Positions 1 to 8,142 of a stretch of 64,000 nt of DNA are shown piece by piece. Source of the stretch: a bacterium HR29 (GTDB lineage: Bacteria; Chloroflexota; Dehalococcoidia; Tepidiformales; Tepidiformaceae); the NCBI GenBank assembly GCA_002898215.1, contig BEIF01000001.1, forward strand, positions 477,501 to 541,500. The letters run 5' to 3'. The notes under the pieces were generated by a model. That model did not search any database. It had not been told where the DNA came from and saw nothing but the letters and a program-made list of their open reading frames with translations. The position numbers were made by a program, and so were the translations under genes. The stretch's first letter is position 1. Each line of letters begins with the position of its first letter.

Positions 1-978
1 CTTGATGCGAATCAGGCGGGCACGGTCGATGACGAGCTCGCCGACAAGGTTCATGAGGCCGTCGAGTCGCTCTACGTCGATGCGGATGGAGCCTGCGCCG
101 GCCCGCCTGCTCGCGGAGGCTGCGTTTCCCGGCTCGCCGGCGCTCGGGGCAGCACCGGGTCGGAGCGGCCGCGGTTCGCTGGCCGGAGCCGGCGCTCCCA
201 GGGGCTCGTCCTCCCCGATCTCCCGCACCTCGGCCCCCGCCACCTCGGAGATGTCGGCGAGCGCCGCCTGTAGCTGGGCCGGGGGCAGCGTTGCTGCCAC
301 CACGGCGCGCACCACGTAGTCGGCCTCTCCCGCCTCGATCACCTGGCGCGGCGGGTCCGTGGCGACGACGGTACCGGCGGCGTCGAGCTCCTGCAACACC
401 TGGAAGCAGCGGATGCCGGGCAGCGGCGAGTCGTCCCGGATGCGGACCGAGACGGCGAGGATGCTCTTTCCCGACGCCCGATGGGCGGCGATATCCGCGC
501 GGGCTTGTGCGGCGAAACCGAAGTCCGCGCCGTCGCCGTGGCCGGGCCCGGCGTTCGCAGGCTCCTCCCCGGCGTTCTCCAGCAGGGCCAGCAGCTCCTC
601 CTCGAGGCTCTGGGTCTCGATGCCGGAGTCCTGGCGCGTCACGACCTCGTTCGCCAGGACGCGGAGTGCATCGAGCGCGTTCAACAGGGCGTCGACAACC
701 TCCGAGCTCGGGCGCAGGCGACGCTGCCGAAGCGCATCCAGCACGCTCTCCATCGCGTGCGTGAGGCTGGCCATCTTCTTGTGCCCGATGGCCGCCGACG
801 AGCCCTTGAGCGTGTGGGCCGCTCGGAAGATGCGCTGAAGGAGCTCGTCGTCGGCGTCGGCCTCCAGCTGCACGAGCGCCACGTCGAGGACCTCGATCTG
901 CTCCGCGGCCTCCTCGGAGAAGAGCTTCAGGTCCTCGTCATCGAGTTCGAACTCCAGCCGCTTGCCCTCCTCGGCCAT
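1..978 (-). CDS. cheA: Chemotaxis histidine kinase CheA, N-terminal part (runs off the window)
   Basis: Only the first 326 codons are inside the window; the frame is still open at base 1. CheA autophosphorylates on a histidine in its HPt domain and passes phosphate to CheY/CheB to control the flagellar motor. The HPt domain is clear at residues 15-120, with the motif AAHTLKGSSA and phospho-acceptor H55. An acidic, Ala/Pro-rich linker follows. The last visible residues (LMNLVGELVIDRARL) open the P3 dimerisation domain, so the kinase and CheW-like domains lie outside. Start is ATG at 978, 10 nt after the cheW stop, so the two are co-transcribed with cheW first. The HPt identification is firm. 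Confidence 0.93.
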   Translation of the reverse strand, partial: MAEEGKRLEFELDDEDLKLFSEEAAEQIEVLDVALVQLEADADDELLQRIFRAAHTLKGSSAAIGHKKMASLTHAMESVLDALRQRRLRPSSEVVDALLNALDALRVLANEVVTRQDSGIETQSLEEELLALLENAGEEPANAGPGHGDGADFGFAAQARADIAAHRASGKSILAVSVRIRDDSPLPGIRCFQVLQELDAAGTVVATDPPRQVIEAGEADYVVRAVVAATLPPAQLQAALADISEVAGAEVREIGEDEPLGAPAPASEPRPLRPGAAPSAGEPGNAASASRRAGAGSIRIDVERLDGLMNLVGELVIDRARLIRIK

Positions 979-988
979 GCGAGTCCTC

Positions 989-1498
989 CTACGCGGCTGC
1001 GTCGAGCGCCTCTTGTGCCTCGTCGACGGCGGCGGCAGTCGCCTCGTCGAGGCCGAGGAGAGCGTCCAGGTTCACGAGCGAGACGAGGCGGTCGGGAAGC
1101 TTCGCGACGGCACGCAGGTAGCCGTTCGCAGCGCTTTGCGAAAGGGCGTTCGGCGGTTCGATGGCGCTGGCGGGAATCCGCAGCACTTCGGTGACGGCGT
1201 CGACGATGAGGCCGACAGTTCCCGCCGAGCAGTGCACCACGACGATGCGGGTCTCGGAGGTGTGCTCCGATTCGGGAATGCCGCACCGCCGGCGCAAGTC
1301 AACCACCGGCACGACCCGTCCCCGGAGATTCGTAATTCCCTCGACCCAGGGGTCGGACCCGGGGATCGCAGTGATAGGCTGCAGGCGGACGATCTCCTGC
1401 ACCGAATGGATATCGATGGCGTAGAACTCCCGGTCGAGCCGGAAGATGACGACGTGCTCTTCGGCTGCGGGCGATTCGGCCGGGTTGCGCGCAGACAC
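989..1498 (-). CDS. cheW: Chemotaxis coupling protein CheW
   Basis: 169 residues, the usual size for CheW, which links chemoreceptors to CheA in the polar signalling array. A single CheW/SH3-like domain covers residues 14-160. Family hallmarks seen are VVIFRLDREFYAI near the N-terminus, ITNLRGRVVPVVDL in the middle and GLIVDAVTEVLRIP further on. Start is GTG at 1498 with a strong Shine-Dalgarno GGAGGTG about 5 nt upstream. It is the first gene of a leftward cheW-cheA unit and diverges from fliM across about 210 bp. No receptor (MCP) gene is in the window. Confidence 0.95.
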   Translation of the reverse strand: MSARNPAESPAAEEHVVIFRLDREFYAIDIHSVQEIVRLQPITAIPGSDPWVEGITNLRGRVVPVVDLRRRCGIPESEHTSETRIVVVHCSAGTVGLIVDAVTEVLRIPASAIEPPNALSQSAANGYLRAVAKLPDRLVSLVNLDALLGLDEATAAAVDEAQEALDAAA

Positions 1499-1711
1499 GG
1501 TTCACCTCCAGTGGGTCAGCGTTGGTCTCCTCGGCCGAAGCTACGGCCTCTCCGTGGGGCTCTCGTATCGGGAAAAGCCACCATTTCCCCTCGGGGCCGG
1601 CCTGACGCAGCCGTTGCGAAATGGGGGAGCTTGCGGGGCCAGGCCTAGGGATGCTGCCGATGCCCCGCCGATAGTCGTTGTAGGACCCTGGCGGTGCGGA
1701 GACGATTCGGT

Positions 1712-2761
1712 ATGGCTGCAGAGCGAGCCACCCTCAGCCAACGGGAAATCGACGCACTGCTCAGCGCGGGCCTCGAAGGGCTCGACCTCGAGAAGGTGGA
1801 GGAGGTCGTAGCGGCGCGGAGGCCGCCTCGCGAGGCCGAGCGCCGGGTGAAGCTGTACGACTTCCGCCATCCCGAGAAGCTCTCGAAGGAGCAGCTCAGA
1901 GGCCTTCAGGTCATTCAGCAAAGCGTCGCCAGTTCGCTGGCAGCCATCCTCAGCGGGCGCCTTCGCCTCAGCGTGGAAGCACGGTTGGGTGCCCTTGAGC
2001 GCGGCATCTTCGAAGAGTACCTGGCGCAAGTCGGGCTCTCCTCGGTTCTCGGTGTGCTCGAACTTCCGCCCCTGAAGGGCGTCGCCATCGTCGCCTTCGG
2101 GCTCGACCTCGCTTTCGCCTTCGTCGACCGCCTCCTCGGCGGCCCAGGAAAGATGCCCTCGCGGCTCCCAGACCGCGAGCTCACGGATATCGAGCTGGCC
2201 CTCCTCCGCCACGTCGTCGGCGATATCGCTCGCTCGCTCGTCGAGCCGTGGAGCCGCCTCGTGACCGTGGACCCGACGGTGGCCGACCTGGTTTACGGCC
2301 CTCAGGTGATGCATCCGGTGCCGCCGTCGGAGTTCGTGCTCACCGCTTGGTACGAAGTTCGCTTCAACGAACAAACCGGAGGGCTCTCCCTCTGCTTCCC
2401 TCTCACGCTCCTCGAGAGTGTGTTGCCGAAGCTCACTGGCCAAAGCCTCTTCGAGGTCGGTCACGGGCCGGTCGCCGGTGAGGGGGCCGGAGTTCGCGAG
2501 GAACACTTGTTGCCCGCCCGGGTGGAACTTCGCGCCGTGCTCGGTCGCGCCCTCATCAGCGCTGCCGAGCTCGCCGAGCTGGCACCGGGCGATGTGCTGG
2601 TCCTCGACCAGGAGGTCGGCGAACCGCTCCGGGTGCTCGTGGGAAACGTGGAACGGCTTGCCGGACACCCCGGGACGGTCGGCAAGCGGCTGGGGGTCAA
2701 GCTTTTGGGTACCGTTGACGAAGATGGATTCGTGAGACCGTTTCCAGCGGATGGAGCATGA
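1712..2761 (+). CDS. fliM: Flagellar motor switch protein FliM
   Basis: 349 residues, close to the usual 330. FliM forms the C-ring switch with FliG and FliN and binds CheY-P. The N-terminal CheY-P-binding motif LSQREIDALL is at residues 8-17, followed by the CheC-like middle domain (about 50-230, including LLGGPGKMP) and a C-terminal SpoA/FliN-like domain with LAPGDVLVLDQ. ATG at 1712 is preferred over an in-frame GTG at 1694 because the conserved motif then sits where it does in the family and GCGGAG precedes it. The stop overlaps the next gene by ATGA. Its presence implies a flagellated cell. No fliN or fliG is in the window. Confidence 0.95.
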   Translation: MAAERATLSQREIDALLSAGLEGLDLEKVEEVVAARRPPREAERRVKLYDFRHPEKLSKEQLRGLQVIQQSVASSLAAILSGRLRLSVEARLGALERGIFEEYLAQVGLSSVLGVLELPPLKGVAIVAFGLDLAFAFVDRLLGGPGKMPSRLPDRELTDIELALLRHVVGDIARSLVEPWSRLVTVDPTVADLVYGPQVMHPVPPSEFVLTAWYEVRFNEQTGGLSLCFPLTLLESVLPKLTGQSLFEVGHGPVAGEGAGVREEHLLPARVELRAVLGRALISAAELAELAPGDVLVLDQEVGEPLRVLVGNVERLAGHPGTVGKRLGVKLLGTVDEDGFVRPFPADGA

Positions 2762-3111
2762 GCAGCGTGACGCAGCTTCGCGCGGTCCTCATGGCAGCCG
2801 AGCTCCAGAACGGGCGCTCCGGCTACCACCGCTTCCTCTTCCGTGTCGACGGGGGACGCGCCGGGATGTTCAACGTCGCGGTGCAGATCTCCGAGGACGC
2901 GTATCGGAAGCTCGTGGGGCAGCTCGCCCGCGCACGCATCCATCCGCTCGAGAAGGTCGCCATGCTGAAGCACTGGGCCCGCTGGGAGATCGCCCGGCGG
3001 CTCGAGGAGGAGGGAACGGTTCCGGGGACCATCACCATCGCCGTGTACGACGTCGACGATTCAGGAGCGTACGCGACGGCGCTCGGCCGGACGCTCTCCC
3101 TCACACGCTGA
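2758..3111 (+). CDS. Uncharacterised 117-residue protein coupled to fliM
   Basis: Starts inside the fliM stop (ATGA, 4-bp overlap), so it is probably translationally coupled to fliM and followed 36 nt later by the CheX-like gene. No signal peptide or membrane segment is visible. The protein is mixed alpha/beta: residues 20-50 form probable strands (YHRFLFRVDGG, MFNVAVQIS), then a helical part (LEKVAMLKHWARWEIARRLEEE) and a final strand TITIAVYDVDD. I do not recognise a family. The setting suggests a role in chemotaxis or motor control, but that is inference only. Confidence 0.72.
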   Translation: MSSVTQLRAVLMAAELQNGRSGYHRFLFRVDGGRAGMFNVAVQISEDAYRKLVGQLARARIHPLEKVAMLKHWARWEIARRLEEEGTVPGTITIAVYDVDDSGAYATALGRTLSLTR

Positions 3112-3147
3112 CATCGCCTCGCCGGAGACCTGGAGGAGCTTGCTGCT

Positions 3148-3666
3148 GTGAAAGCGAACGTGAACCTCGACGAAGCTGCCCGCGTCGCCGCCGAAGCCGA
3201 CCAGGCGAAGGCCGAGCTCGTCTCCCCCTTCCTCGAGGCGGCGGCGCTGGTGCTGTGGCAGGAGTGCCGCGAGCAGCCGTCCCGCGGACGGGTCCACCGC
3301 GTCCGTTCGCCCCGAACGAGCGACGAGGTGAGCGCGCTGGTCGCCCTCACCGGCAGCGTGGCCGGCCTCGTCATCTACTCCATGTCGTCGGCGACCGCCT
3401 GCGCCCTCGCGTCGAGGATGATCGGCGAGACGGTGGAATCGCTCGACCCCATGGCCCAGAGCGCCATCGCCGAGCTGGCGAACGTCATCACTGGCCAGGC
3501 CAGCATCCTCCTCGAACAGGCGGGGTACCCGAGCGATATCTCCCCTCCCGTCCTGCTCGTGGGGCACGGGAGCAGCATCGCTACGTTCAACCTCACGCGG
3601 GTGGTGGTACCCCTGGAGCTCTCCGTGGGCCGGTTCAGCATCGACGTCGCGATCCGCGAGACGTAG
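3148..3666 (+). CDS. cheX: CheX/CheC-like chemotaxis phosphatase
   Basis: 172 residues. CheX and CheC proteins dephosphorylate CheY-P. The signature is here: IAELANVITG at 107-116 with E109 and N112 as the expected catalytic pair, then ISPPVLLVG (131-139), and SGS-like VAGLVIYSMS before it (71-80), the Gly-rich strand common in CheX. Only one E-x2-N motif is present, which fits CheX better than two-site CheC. Start is GTG at 3148 with GGAGGAG 9 nt upstream. It follows fliM and an unknown gene on the same strand, so it is likely part of a switch/adaptation operon. Family assignment is good; CheX rather than CheC is likely. Confidence 0.83.
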   Translation: MKANVNLDEAARVAAEADQAKAELVSPFLEAAALVLWQECREQPSRGRVHRVRSPRTSDEVSALVALTGSVAGLVIYSMSSATACALASRMIGETVESLDPMAQSAIAELANVITGQASILLEQAGYPSDISPPVLLVGHGSSIATFNLTRVVVPLELSVGRFSIDVAIRET

Positions 3667-3695
3667 CGGCCCTGGTCCTTCCCGCCGTCTGACGG

Positions 3696-3701
3696 TAGCA
3701 T
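3696..3701 (+). promoter_or_regulatory. -10 box TAGCAT of a leaderless promoter
   Basis: TAGCAT ends 6 nt before the ATG at 3708, and no Shine-Dalgarno sequence is present. Transcription would begin at or within a base of the start codon. No convincing -35. Confidence 0.45.
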
Positions 3702-3707
3702 CGGGGC

Positions 3708-3950
3708 ATGCCCGAGCCCCGTCACCGCCGGACCAGGCGGCGGCTCCCCCGCGCCGTAACGCCCCGCCCCACCGTCCGGGATGTCCACGCTGCCCGCAGC
3801 ACGGAGCGGACGGTCCACACACCGCCGCGCATGCGCGAGCACCACATCACGACCGACTTCTCTTACGTGCGCTCGGACCTCGTCACCATCGCCGTGCTGA
3901 CGGCGGTGATCATCGGCTTCATCGTGGGGATGCGGTTCGCCATCGGCTAG
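3708..3950 (+). CDS. Small single-pass membrane protein
   Basis: 80 residues from ATG 3708. The C-terminal 39 residues are the recognisable part: MREHHITTDFSYVRSDL, then one hydrophobic helix (TIAVLTAVIIGFIVGMRFAIG). A His-His, DxSYV, DL pattern before one membrane span recurs in small uncharacterised proteins I associate with Chloroflexota. The first 41 residues are Arg/Pro-rich and low-complexity. Translation could instead start at the ATG at 3831, which would give the compact 39-residue form. I chose 3708 because of the -10 box placed 6 nt before it. Function unknown. Confidence 0.6.
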   Translation: MPEPRHRRTRRRLPRAVTPRPTVRDVHAARSTERTVHTPPRMREHHITTDFSYVRSDLVTIAVLTAVIIGFIVGMRFAIG

Positions 3951-3951
3951 G

Positions 3952-4437
3952 TCACCGTAGGTTCGCGTACGCCAGGTAGATGCCGATTCCCACCGCTACC
4001 AGGCCGTAGAGGGCGACGCGTGGCTCGATGAAGAGGAGCAGGACGCCCCAGGCCAGCACGATTCCGAGGCTGGCCGCTGCGATGGTGATGGGTCCGCGCT
4101 TCCTGCCGGTTGCCAGGTCGACGAGCCGCGTGAACGCCCATCCCAGGCCGGCCCCGATGAAGATCGCAAGGAAGCCGAACGTGAACGGCAAGAGGACGAA
4201 GGCCCATACGAGCCCCATCACCGCCCCGCCGACGATGGCTGCGCCGAACGCCCGGGCAATGTGGCTAGCGCCAAGCGTGTAGACCGGTGAGCGAACGACC
4301 CGGGCGCACTCGCGGCAGCGCGCCCCGACCGGCGTTTGGATGGAGCAGCGCGGGCATATGGGCGCCTCGCAACGGCTGCAGCGGAGCGCTGTCACGGTTT
4401 CGGGATGGCGCGGGCACGGCACTTCGGTGGGCGGCAC
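3952..4437 (-). CDS. Membrane protein with N-terminal B-box-like zinc finger
   Basis: 161 residues. The first 42 carry paired metal ligands: CPRH (8-11), CSRC (19-22), CPRC (27-30) and C38/C41. This spacing resembles the B-box-type zinc finger found at the N-terminus of bacterial rhomboid-like and other membrane proteins. Four hydrophobic segments follow (roughly 62-83, 85-102, 115-133, 138-157). No catalytic motif of rhomboid proteases is visible, so it is not assigned to that family. It is the last gene of the leftward block containing fabZ and a PHP protein, 35 nt after fabZ. Role unknown; a membrane-anchored zinc or protein-binding module is plausible. Confidence 0.75.
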   Translation of the reverse strand: MPPTEVPCPRHPETVTALRCSRCEAPICPRCSIQTPVGARCRECARVVRSPVYTLGASHIARAFGAAIVGGAVMGLVWAFVLLPFTFGFLAIFIGAGLGWAFTRLVDLATGRKRGPITIAAASLGIVLAWGVLLLFIEPRVALYGLVAVGIGIYLAYANLR

Positions 4438-4472
4438 GCCGACCTCCTCGACTCCTCTCCAGACGCGAGGCC

Positions 4473-4910
4473 CTACGCCTCGCCGACGCGCGCCAGGGCG
4501 AAGGAGATGACGCCTTCCGCGACGACCGCGCCGTCGACCGTCGCCCGCACGCTCCCCTTGCCGACCGGGCCGCGCGCCTTGAGGAGTTCGAACTCGAGCC
4601 GGAGCTGATCCCCCGGCCGGACAGGTTTACGGAAGCGAAACTCTTCGATGCCCGCGAAGAGAGGGAGCTCGTCGCTGGGGGGACGGTCGGCCAGGAGCGC
4701 CACGGCGGCCGTCTGGGCGAGGGCTTCGATGACGAGAACGCCCGGCATGATCGGTCGTCCGGGGAAGTGGCCCTGGAAGAACCATTCGTTGGCCGTGACG
4801 TTCTTGATAGCGACGGCGCGTTTCCCGGGCTCCAGCTCCACCACACGGTCGATGAGCAGGAACGGGTACCGGTGTGGGATGATGGCTTCGATCCGCTCGC
4901 TATCGAGCAC
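4473..4910 (-). CDS. fabZ: 3-hydroxyacyl-ACP dehydratase FabZ
   Basis: 145 residues, the normal length. FabZ dehydrates (3R)-hydroxyacyl-ACP in each cycle of type II fatty acid synthesis in the cytoplasm. The hot-dog fold motifs are complete: [13 protein letters not shown] at 11-23, [13 protein letters not shown] with catalytic H48, and EALAQ with catalytic E62. Start is ATG at 4910, 9 nt after the stop of the PHP gene, so it is co-transcribed with it. No other fab genes are adjacent, so this copy is isolated from the main fatty-acid cluster. Confidence 0.96.
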   Translation of the reverse strand: MLDSERIEAIIPHRYPFLLIDRVVELEPGKRAVAIKNVTANEWFFQGHFPGRPIMPGVLVIEALAQTAAVALLADRPPSDELPLFAGIEEFRFRKPVRPGDQLRLEFELLKARGPVGKGSVRATVDGAVVAEGVISFALARVGEA

Positions 4911-4919
4911 CGTGTGCTC

Positions 4920-5771
4920 CTAGACGAGGTAGGGCCGCCGGCAGCGGCCTTCGAGGAATTCTACAAACCGCCGCGCCCAGCCGTCAGGGAAGACGATGTC
5001 GCCCGGGGGCCGCTCTCCCGGGTTTCCCAATCCGTGGAAGTCGCTCCCCCCTGAGCGTTCCAGCCGAAGGCGTTCGGCCGCCGATTCCAATTCGGCAACC
5101 GTTTCCGCCGGATAGTCGCGGTAGTACACCTCCATGGCATCGACGCCGGCCGCGGCCACTTCTTCCAGCACGCCGAGCCAGCCCTCGCCGACGAAACACG
5201 GGTGGGCGGCGACGGCGACGCCTCCCCACTCGTGGATGCGGGCCACCGCCTCGGCCGGCGTGAGCTTCGGCCGGGGTATGTCCCCGGGCTTGCCGTCTCC
5301 CAGCCAGCGGTCGAATGCCTCCTGGACCGTGGCCACGTAGCCCCGCTCCAGCATGGCCCGCGCCACGTGAGGTCGGCCCACGCTCCCTTCGCCCGCGAGC
5401 TCGAAGAGCCGCTCGAGGTCGAGCTCGATCCCATACTCACGCAGCGTCTCCACGATGCGCCGTGCCCGTCCCTGGCGATGCTCGCGCTGCTCGGCGAGGA
5501 AAGCCAGCAAATCTGGGCGGTCGATCTCGATGCCGAGGGCGATGAGGTGCACATCGCGCGGGCCGAGGTCGGTGCTCAGCTCGATGCCCGGGACCAGCCG
5601 CAGGCCCCAGCTCCGGGCCGCCTCTGCGGCCTCCCTCAGGCCGTCCACGGTGTCGTGGTCCGTGAGGGCCACGACGCGAACGCCGTTCCGAGCGGCAGCA
5701 GCGACGACCTCGGCCGGCGTTCGCACGCCGTCGCTCGCCGTACTGTGGAGGTGGAAGTCGGCCAGCGCCAT
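4920..5771 (-). CDS. PHP-domain metal-dependent phosphoesterase (YciV/TrpH type)
   Basis: 283 residues. The PHP signature is complete: DFHLH at 5-9, LTDHDTVDG near 36-44, VPGIELS further on, AAHPCF near 200 and GGSDFHG near 247. These His/Asp residues bind a di- or tri-metal centre. The closest known relatives are RNase AM/YciV nucleases and 3',5'-nucleoside bisphosphate phosphatases, which act on RNA 5' ends or pAp. Its position directly after rny (8 nt gap) fits an RNA-turnover role, but substrate is inference. A second, unrelated PHP protein lies at 45.8 kb. Confidence 0.87.
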   Translation of the reverse strand: MALADFHLHSTASDGVRTPAEVVAAAARNGVRVVALTDHDTVDGLREAAEAARSWGLRLVPGIELSTDLGPRDVHLIALGIEIDRPDLLAFLAEQREHRQGRARRIVETLREYGIELDLERLFELAGEGSVGRPHVARAMLERGYVATVQEAFDRWLGDGKPGDIPRPKLTPAEAVARIHEWGGVAVAAHPCFVGEGWLGVLEEVAAAGVDAMEVYYRDYPAETVAELESAAERLRLERSGGSDFHGLGNPGERPPGDIVFPDGWARRFVEFLEGRCRRPYLV

Positions 5772-5779
5772 CGCTCCCG

Positions 5780-7309
5780 TCAGCGAGCGTATTCGGTGGC
5801 GCGGGTTTCGCGGACCACGGTGACCTTGATCTGGCCGGGATACTCCATGGTCTGCTCGATCTTCTGGGAGACGTCGCGAGCGATGCGCATCGCCTCCAGG
5901 TCGTCCACTTTGTCGGGCTTCACGATGATGCGCACCTCGCGGCCCGCCTGGATGGCGTATGCTTCTTCGACGCCCTTGTGTTCCCGGGCGATCTGCTCCA
6001 AGGTCTCGAGGCGCTTGATGTAAGCCTCCAGGGACTCGCGGCGCGCCCCTGGCCGGCCACCGGAGATGGCGTCGGCCATCATGACGATGATCGCTTCCAC
6101 CGTCGACGGCTCCACTTCCTCGTGGTGCGCCTCGATGCAGTGGACGACCGCCTCCTTCACGCGGTACCGGCGGGCAATGTCGGCACCGATGCGCGCGTGC
6201 GTCCCATCGACTTCGTGGTCCACCGCTTTGCCCAGGTCGTGGAGGAACCCGCCCGCGCGGGCAACCTCGACGTCCGCCCCGATCTCCCGGGCGATCATGG
6301 CCGCGATGTGGGCTGTCTCGATGGAGTGCCGGAGGACGTTCTGGCCGTAGCTGGTGCGATACCGCAGCCGGCCCATCAGCTTGAGGATCTCGGGGTGGAG
6401 ATTGAGCACGCCGGCCTCGACGGCAGCCGCCTCGGCGGCCTCCATCATCGCCGCTTCGACGTCTCGCTTCGCCCGGGCCACGGCCTCTTCGATGCGCGCG
6501 GGATGGATCCGTCCGTCGGCGATGAGCGACGTCAGCGCCACCCGGGCCACCTCGCGCCGGACGGGGTCGAACGCGCTCACCGTGATGGCGTCCGGCGTGT
6601 CGTCGATGATGACATCGACGCCGGTGGCTGCCTCGAGGGCGCGGATGTTCCGGCCCTCCCGACCGATGATCCGCCCCTTCATCTCCTCGCTGGGGATGGG
6701 TACCACGGAGACGGTCGTTTCGGCCGTCACCTCGGCGGCGTATCGCTGGATGGCGGTGGCGAGGATTTTCTTCGCCCGCATGGCGGCGGTGGCTTCCGCC
6801 TCCCGCTCGATCTCGCGGGCGCGGCGCGCAGCCTCCTCGCGGACCTCTTGTTCGATGGCCGCCAGAAGCTGAGCCCGCGCTTCGTCGCGGGTAAGGCCGC
6901 TCACGCGCTCGATCTCGGCGATCTGCCGTTGGCGGAGCTCCTGCGCCTCCGCGTGCAACCGCTGGATCTCCGCTTCGCGTTCCTTGAGGCGCTGCTCACG
7001 GGCTTCGAGCTGTTCTGCCTTCCGGTCCAGGTGCTCTTCCCGTTGCGCAAGCCGCTGCTCGAGGCGCTGGACCTCGGCCCGGCGCTCGCGCATCTCCGCT
7101 TCGAGCTTGTTTCGGAGTTCGAGGGTTTCCTCCTTCGCCTGGAGGAGGATTTCCTTCTGTTTTGCCTCGGCCTCAGCCAGGAGGCGGTTCGCCTCCTGTT
7201 CGGCCAGGATGACAGCGTTCGCCACGGCCCTGCGGCGGAGGGCATAGCCAATGCCGATGCCAACCGGTAATGCCACAAGGCCGACGATCAGGGCAACGAT
7301 CGTCGACAT
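5780..7309 (-). CDS. rny: Ribonuclease Y
   Basis: 509 residues, the usual 510-520. RNase Y is the membrane-anchored endoribonuclease that starts mRNA decay in bacteria lacking RNase E. Visible in order: one N-terminal membrane anchor (4-25), a long charged coiled coil (30-190), a KH domain with GRIIGREGRNIR at 212-223, and an HD domain with H357-D358 in FLHDLGK. The start is ATG at 7309 with a GGAGCTG ribosome site. A sigma-A-type promoter lies 74 nt upstream, so rny can be expressed independently of recA-recX. The PHP gene follows at 8 nt. Confidence 0.97.
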   Translation of the reverse strand: MSTIVALIVGLVALPVGIGIGYALRRRAVANAVILAEQEANRLLAEAEAKQKEILLQAKEETLELRNKLEAEMRERRAEVQRLEQRLAQREEHLDRKAEQLEAREQRLKEREAEIQRLHAEAQELRQRQIAEIERVSGLTRDEARAQLLAAIEQEVREEAARRAREIEREAEATAAMRAKKILATAIQRYAAEVTAETTVSVVPIPSEEMKGRIIGREGRNIRALEAATGVDVIIDDTPDAITVSAFDPVRREVARVALTSLIADGRIHPARIEEAVARAKRDVEAAMMEAAEAAAVEAGVLNLHPEILKLMGRLRYRTSYGQNVLRHSIETAHIAAMIAREIGADVEVARAGGFLHDLGKAVDHEVDGTHARIGADIARRYRVKEAVVHCIEAHHEEVEPSTVEAIIVMMADAISGGRPGARRESLEAYIKRLETLEQIAREHKGVEEAYAIQAGREVRIIVKPDKVDDLEAMRIARDVSQKIEQTMEYPGQIKVTVVRETRATEYAR

Positions 7310-7382
7310 GAATCAGCTCCAGGGTGTTCATTCCAGTCACGAGAACCACCGGAAGCACCTTCGGCGGCGACTTCCTACCGCC

Positions 7383-7412
7383 ATCGTACCGGCGGCGCGA
7401 GTGCGGGGTCAA
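7383..7412 (-). promoter_or_regulatory. Promoter for rny: TTGACC, 18 nt, TACGAT
   Basis: On the minus strand, -35 TTGACC (7407-7412) and -10 TACGAT (7383-7388) are separated by 18 nt. Five of six -35 bases match consensus. It lies in the recX-rny gap, giving an mRNA leader of about 70 nt that contains a short GGCGG/CCGCC inverted repeat. Confidence 0.7.
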
Positions 7413-7430
7413 AGATCGCCAAGGGGCGCA

Positions 7431-8129
7431 TCACGAGGAGTGATTTCCTTGCCCGTTTCGTGTTTCTTCGGGCGGCTCCTCCGAGGTGAGTTCCATCCAG
7501 GCGAGCCGCGCAGCGTGGCGGGCGGTCTCCCAATCGAAGCCGCGTCGGCGGAGGAACGCACCCACGTTGACGATGAACGCCTCTTCGCCAGCCCCTTCGA
7601 GCCGGCTGCCCCGCTGCCGGGCGAGCTCGAGGGCCGTCGGCAGATCGTCGACGTCGCGCGTAGCGCGCTCGACCGCGTCGGGGTCGATGCCACGCCCGAG
7701 AAGTTCGTACCGAAGCATGCGTCGGCTCCGGGGCGACGTGCGGCGTCGCTCCTCCACCCATGCGGCAGCGAACTTCTCGTCGTCGAGGAGGCCGGTCTCG
7801 CGCAGCCGCTCGACTTCGGCCGCCACGATATCGGCGGGGATGCCGCGCAGCTCGAGGCGCGTACGGAGCTCGCGCTCGCTGCGTGCCCGGTGCGAAAGGA
7901 GCCGCAGGGCCGCCTCGTGGGCCACCACGCGCCAGTTCGCCCGCTCGAGCTCGGCGATTCGGTCTTCGCTGATGGCGTCCCCTTCGTGCACGGGGCCTAC
8001 GCTCGCGAGGGCTTCCTCGTGCACCAGCAGCTCCCGACCGTCGCTGAGCACGATGAGCTGTTGGCGATGGCCCCCGGGACGGACAGCCACGACGATGAGA
8101 CGGTGACTGGGAGGTTCGTCCATAGGCAT
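7431..8129 (-). CDS. recX: Recombination regulator RecX
   Basis: 232 residues. RecX binds RecA filaments and limits RecA recombinase activity. The protein has the typical tandem three-helix repeats; the best is the stretch ALRLLSHRARSERELRTRL followed by LRETGLLDDEKFAAAWVEERRR (about 70-125). Start is ATG at 8129, 13 nt after the recA stop, so recA and recX form one unit, the standard arrangement. A second in-frame ATG two codons later is possible. The last 20 residues are acidic and polar and do not belong to the repeats. Confidence 0.93.
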   Translation of the reverse strand: MPMDEPPSHRLIVVAVRPGGHRQQLIVLSDGRELLVHEEALASVGPVHEGDAISEDRIAELERANWRVVAHEAALRLLSHRARSERELRTRLELRGIPADIVAAEVERLRETGLLDDEKFAAAWVEERRRTSPRSRRMLRYELLGRGIDPDAVERATRDVDDLPTALELARQRGSRLEGAGEEAFIVNVGAFLRRRGFDWETARHAARLAWMELTSEEPPEETRNGQGNHSS

Positions 8130-8142
8130 CCGTGGTGCTGGC

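Noticed and set aside
1667-1674. GCCGATAG, similar to the FliA (sigma-28) -10 GCCGATAA, upstream of fliM
   Set aside because: No TAAA-type -35 at the right distance. One 8-mer in G+C-rich DNA is not enough.
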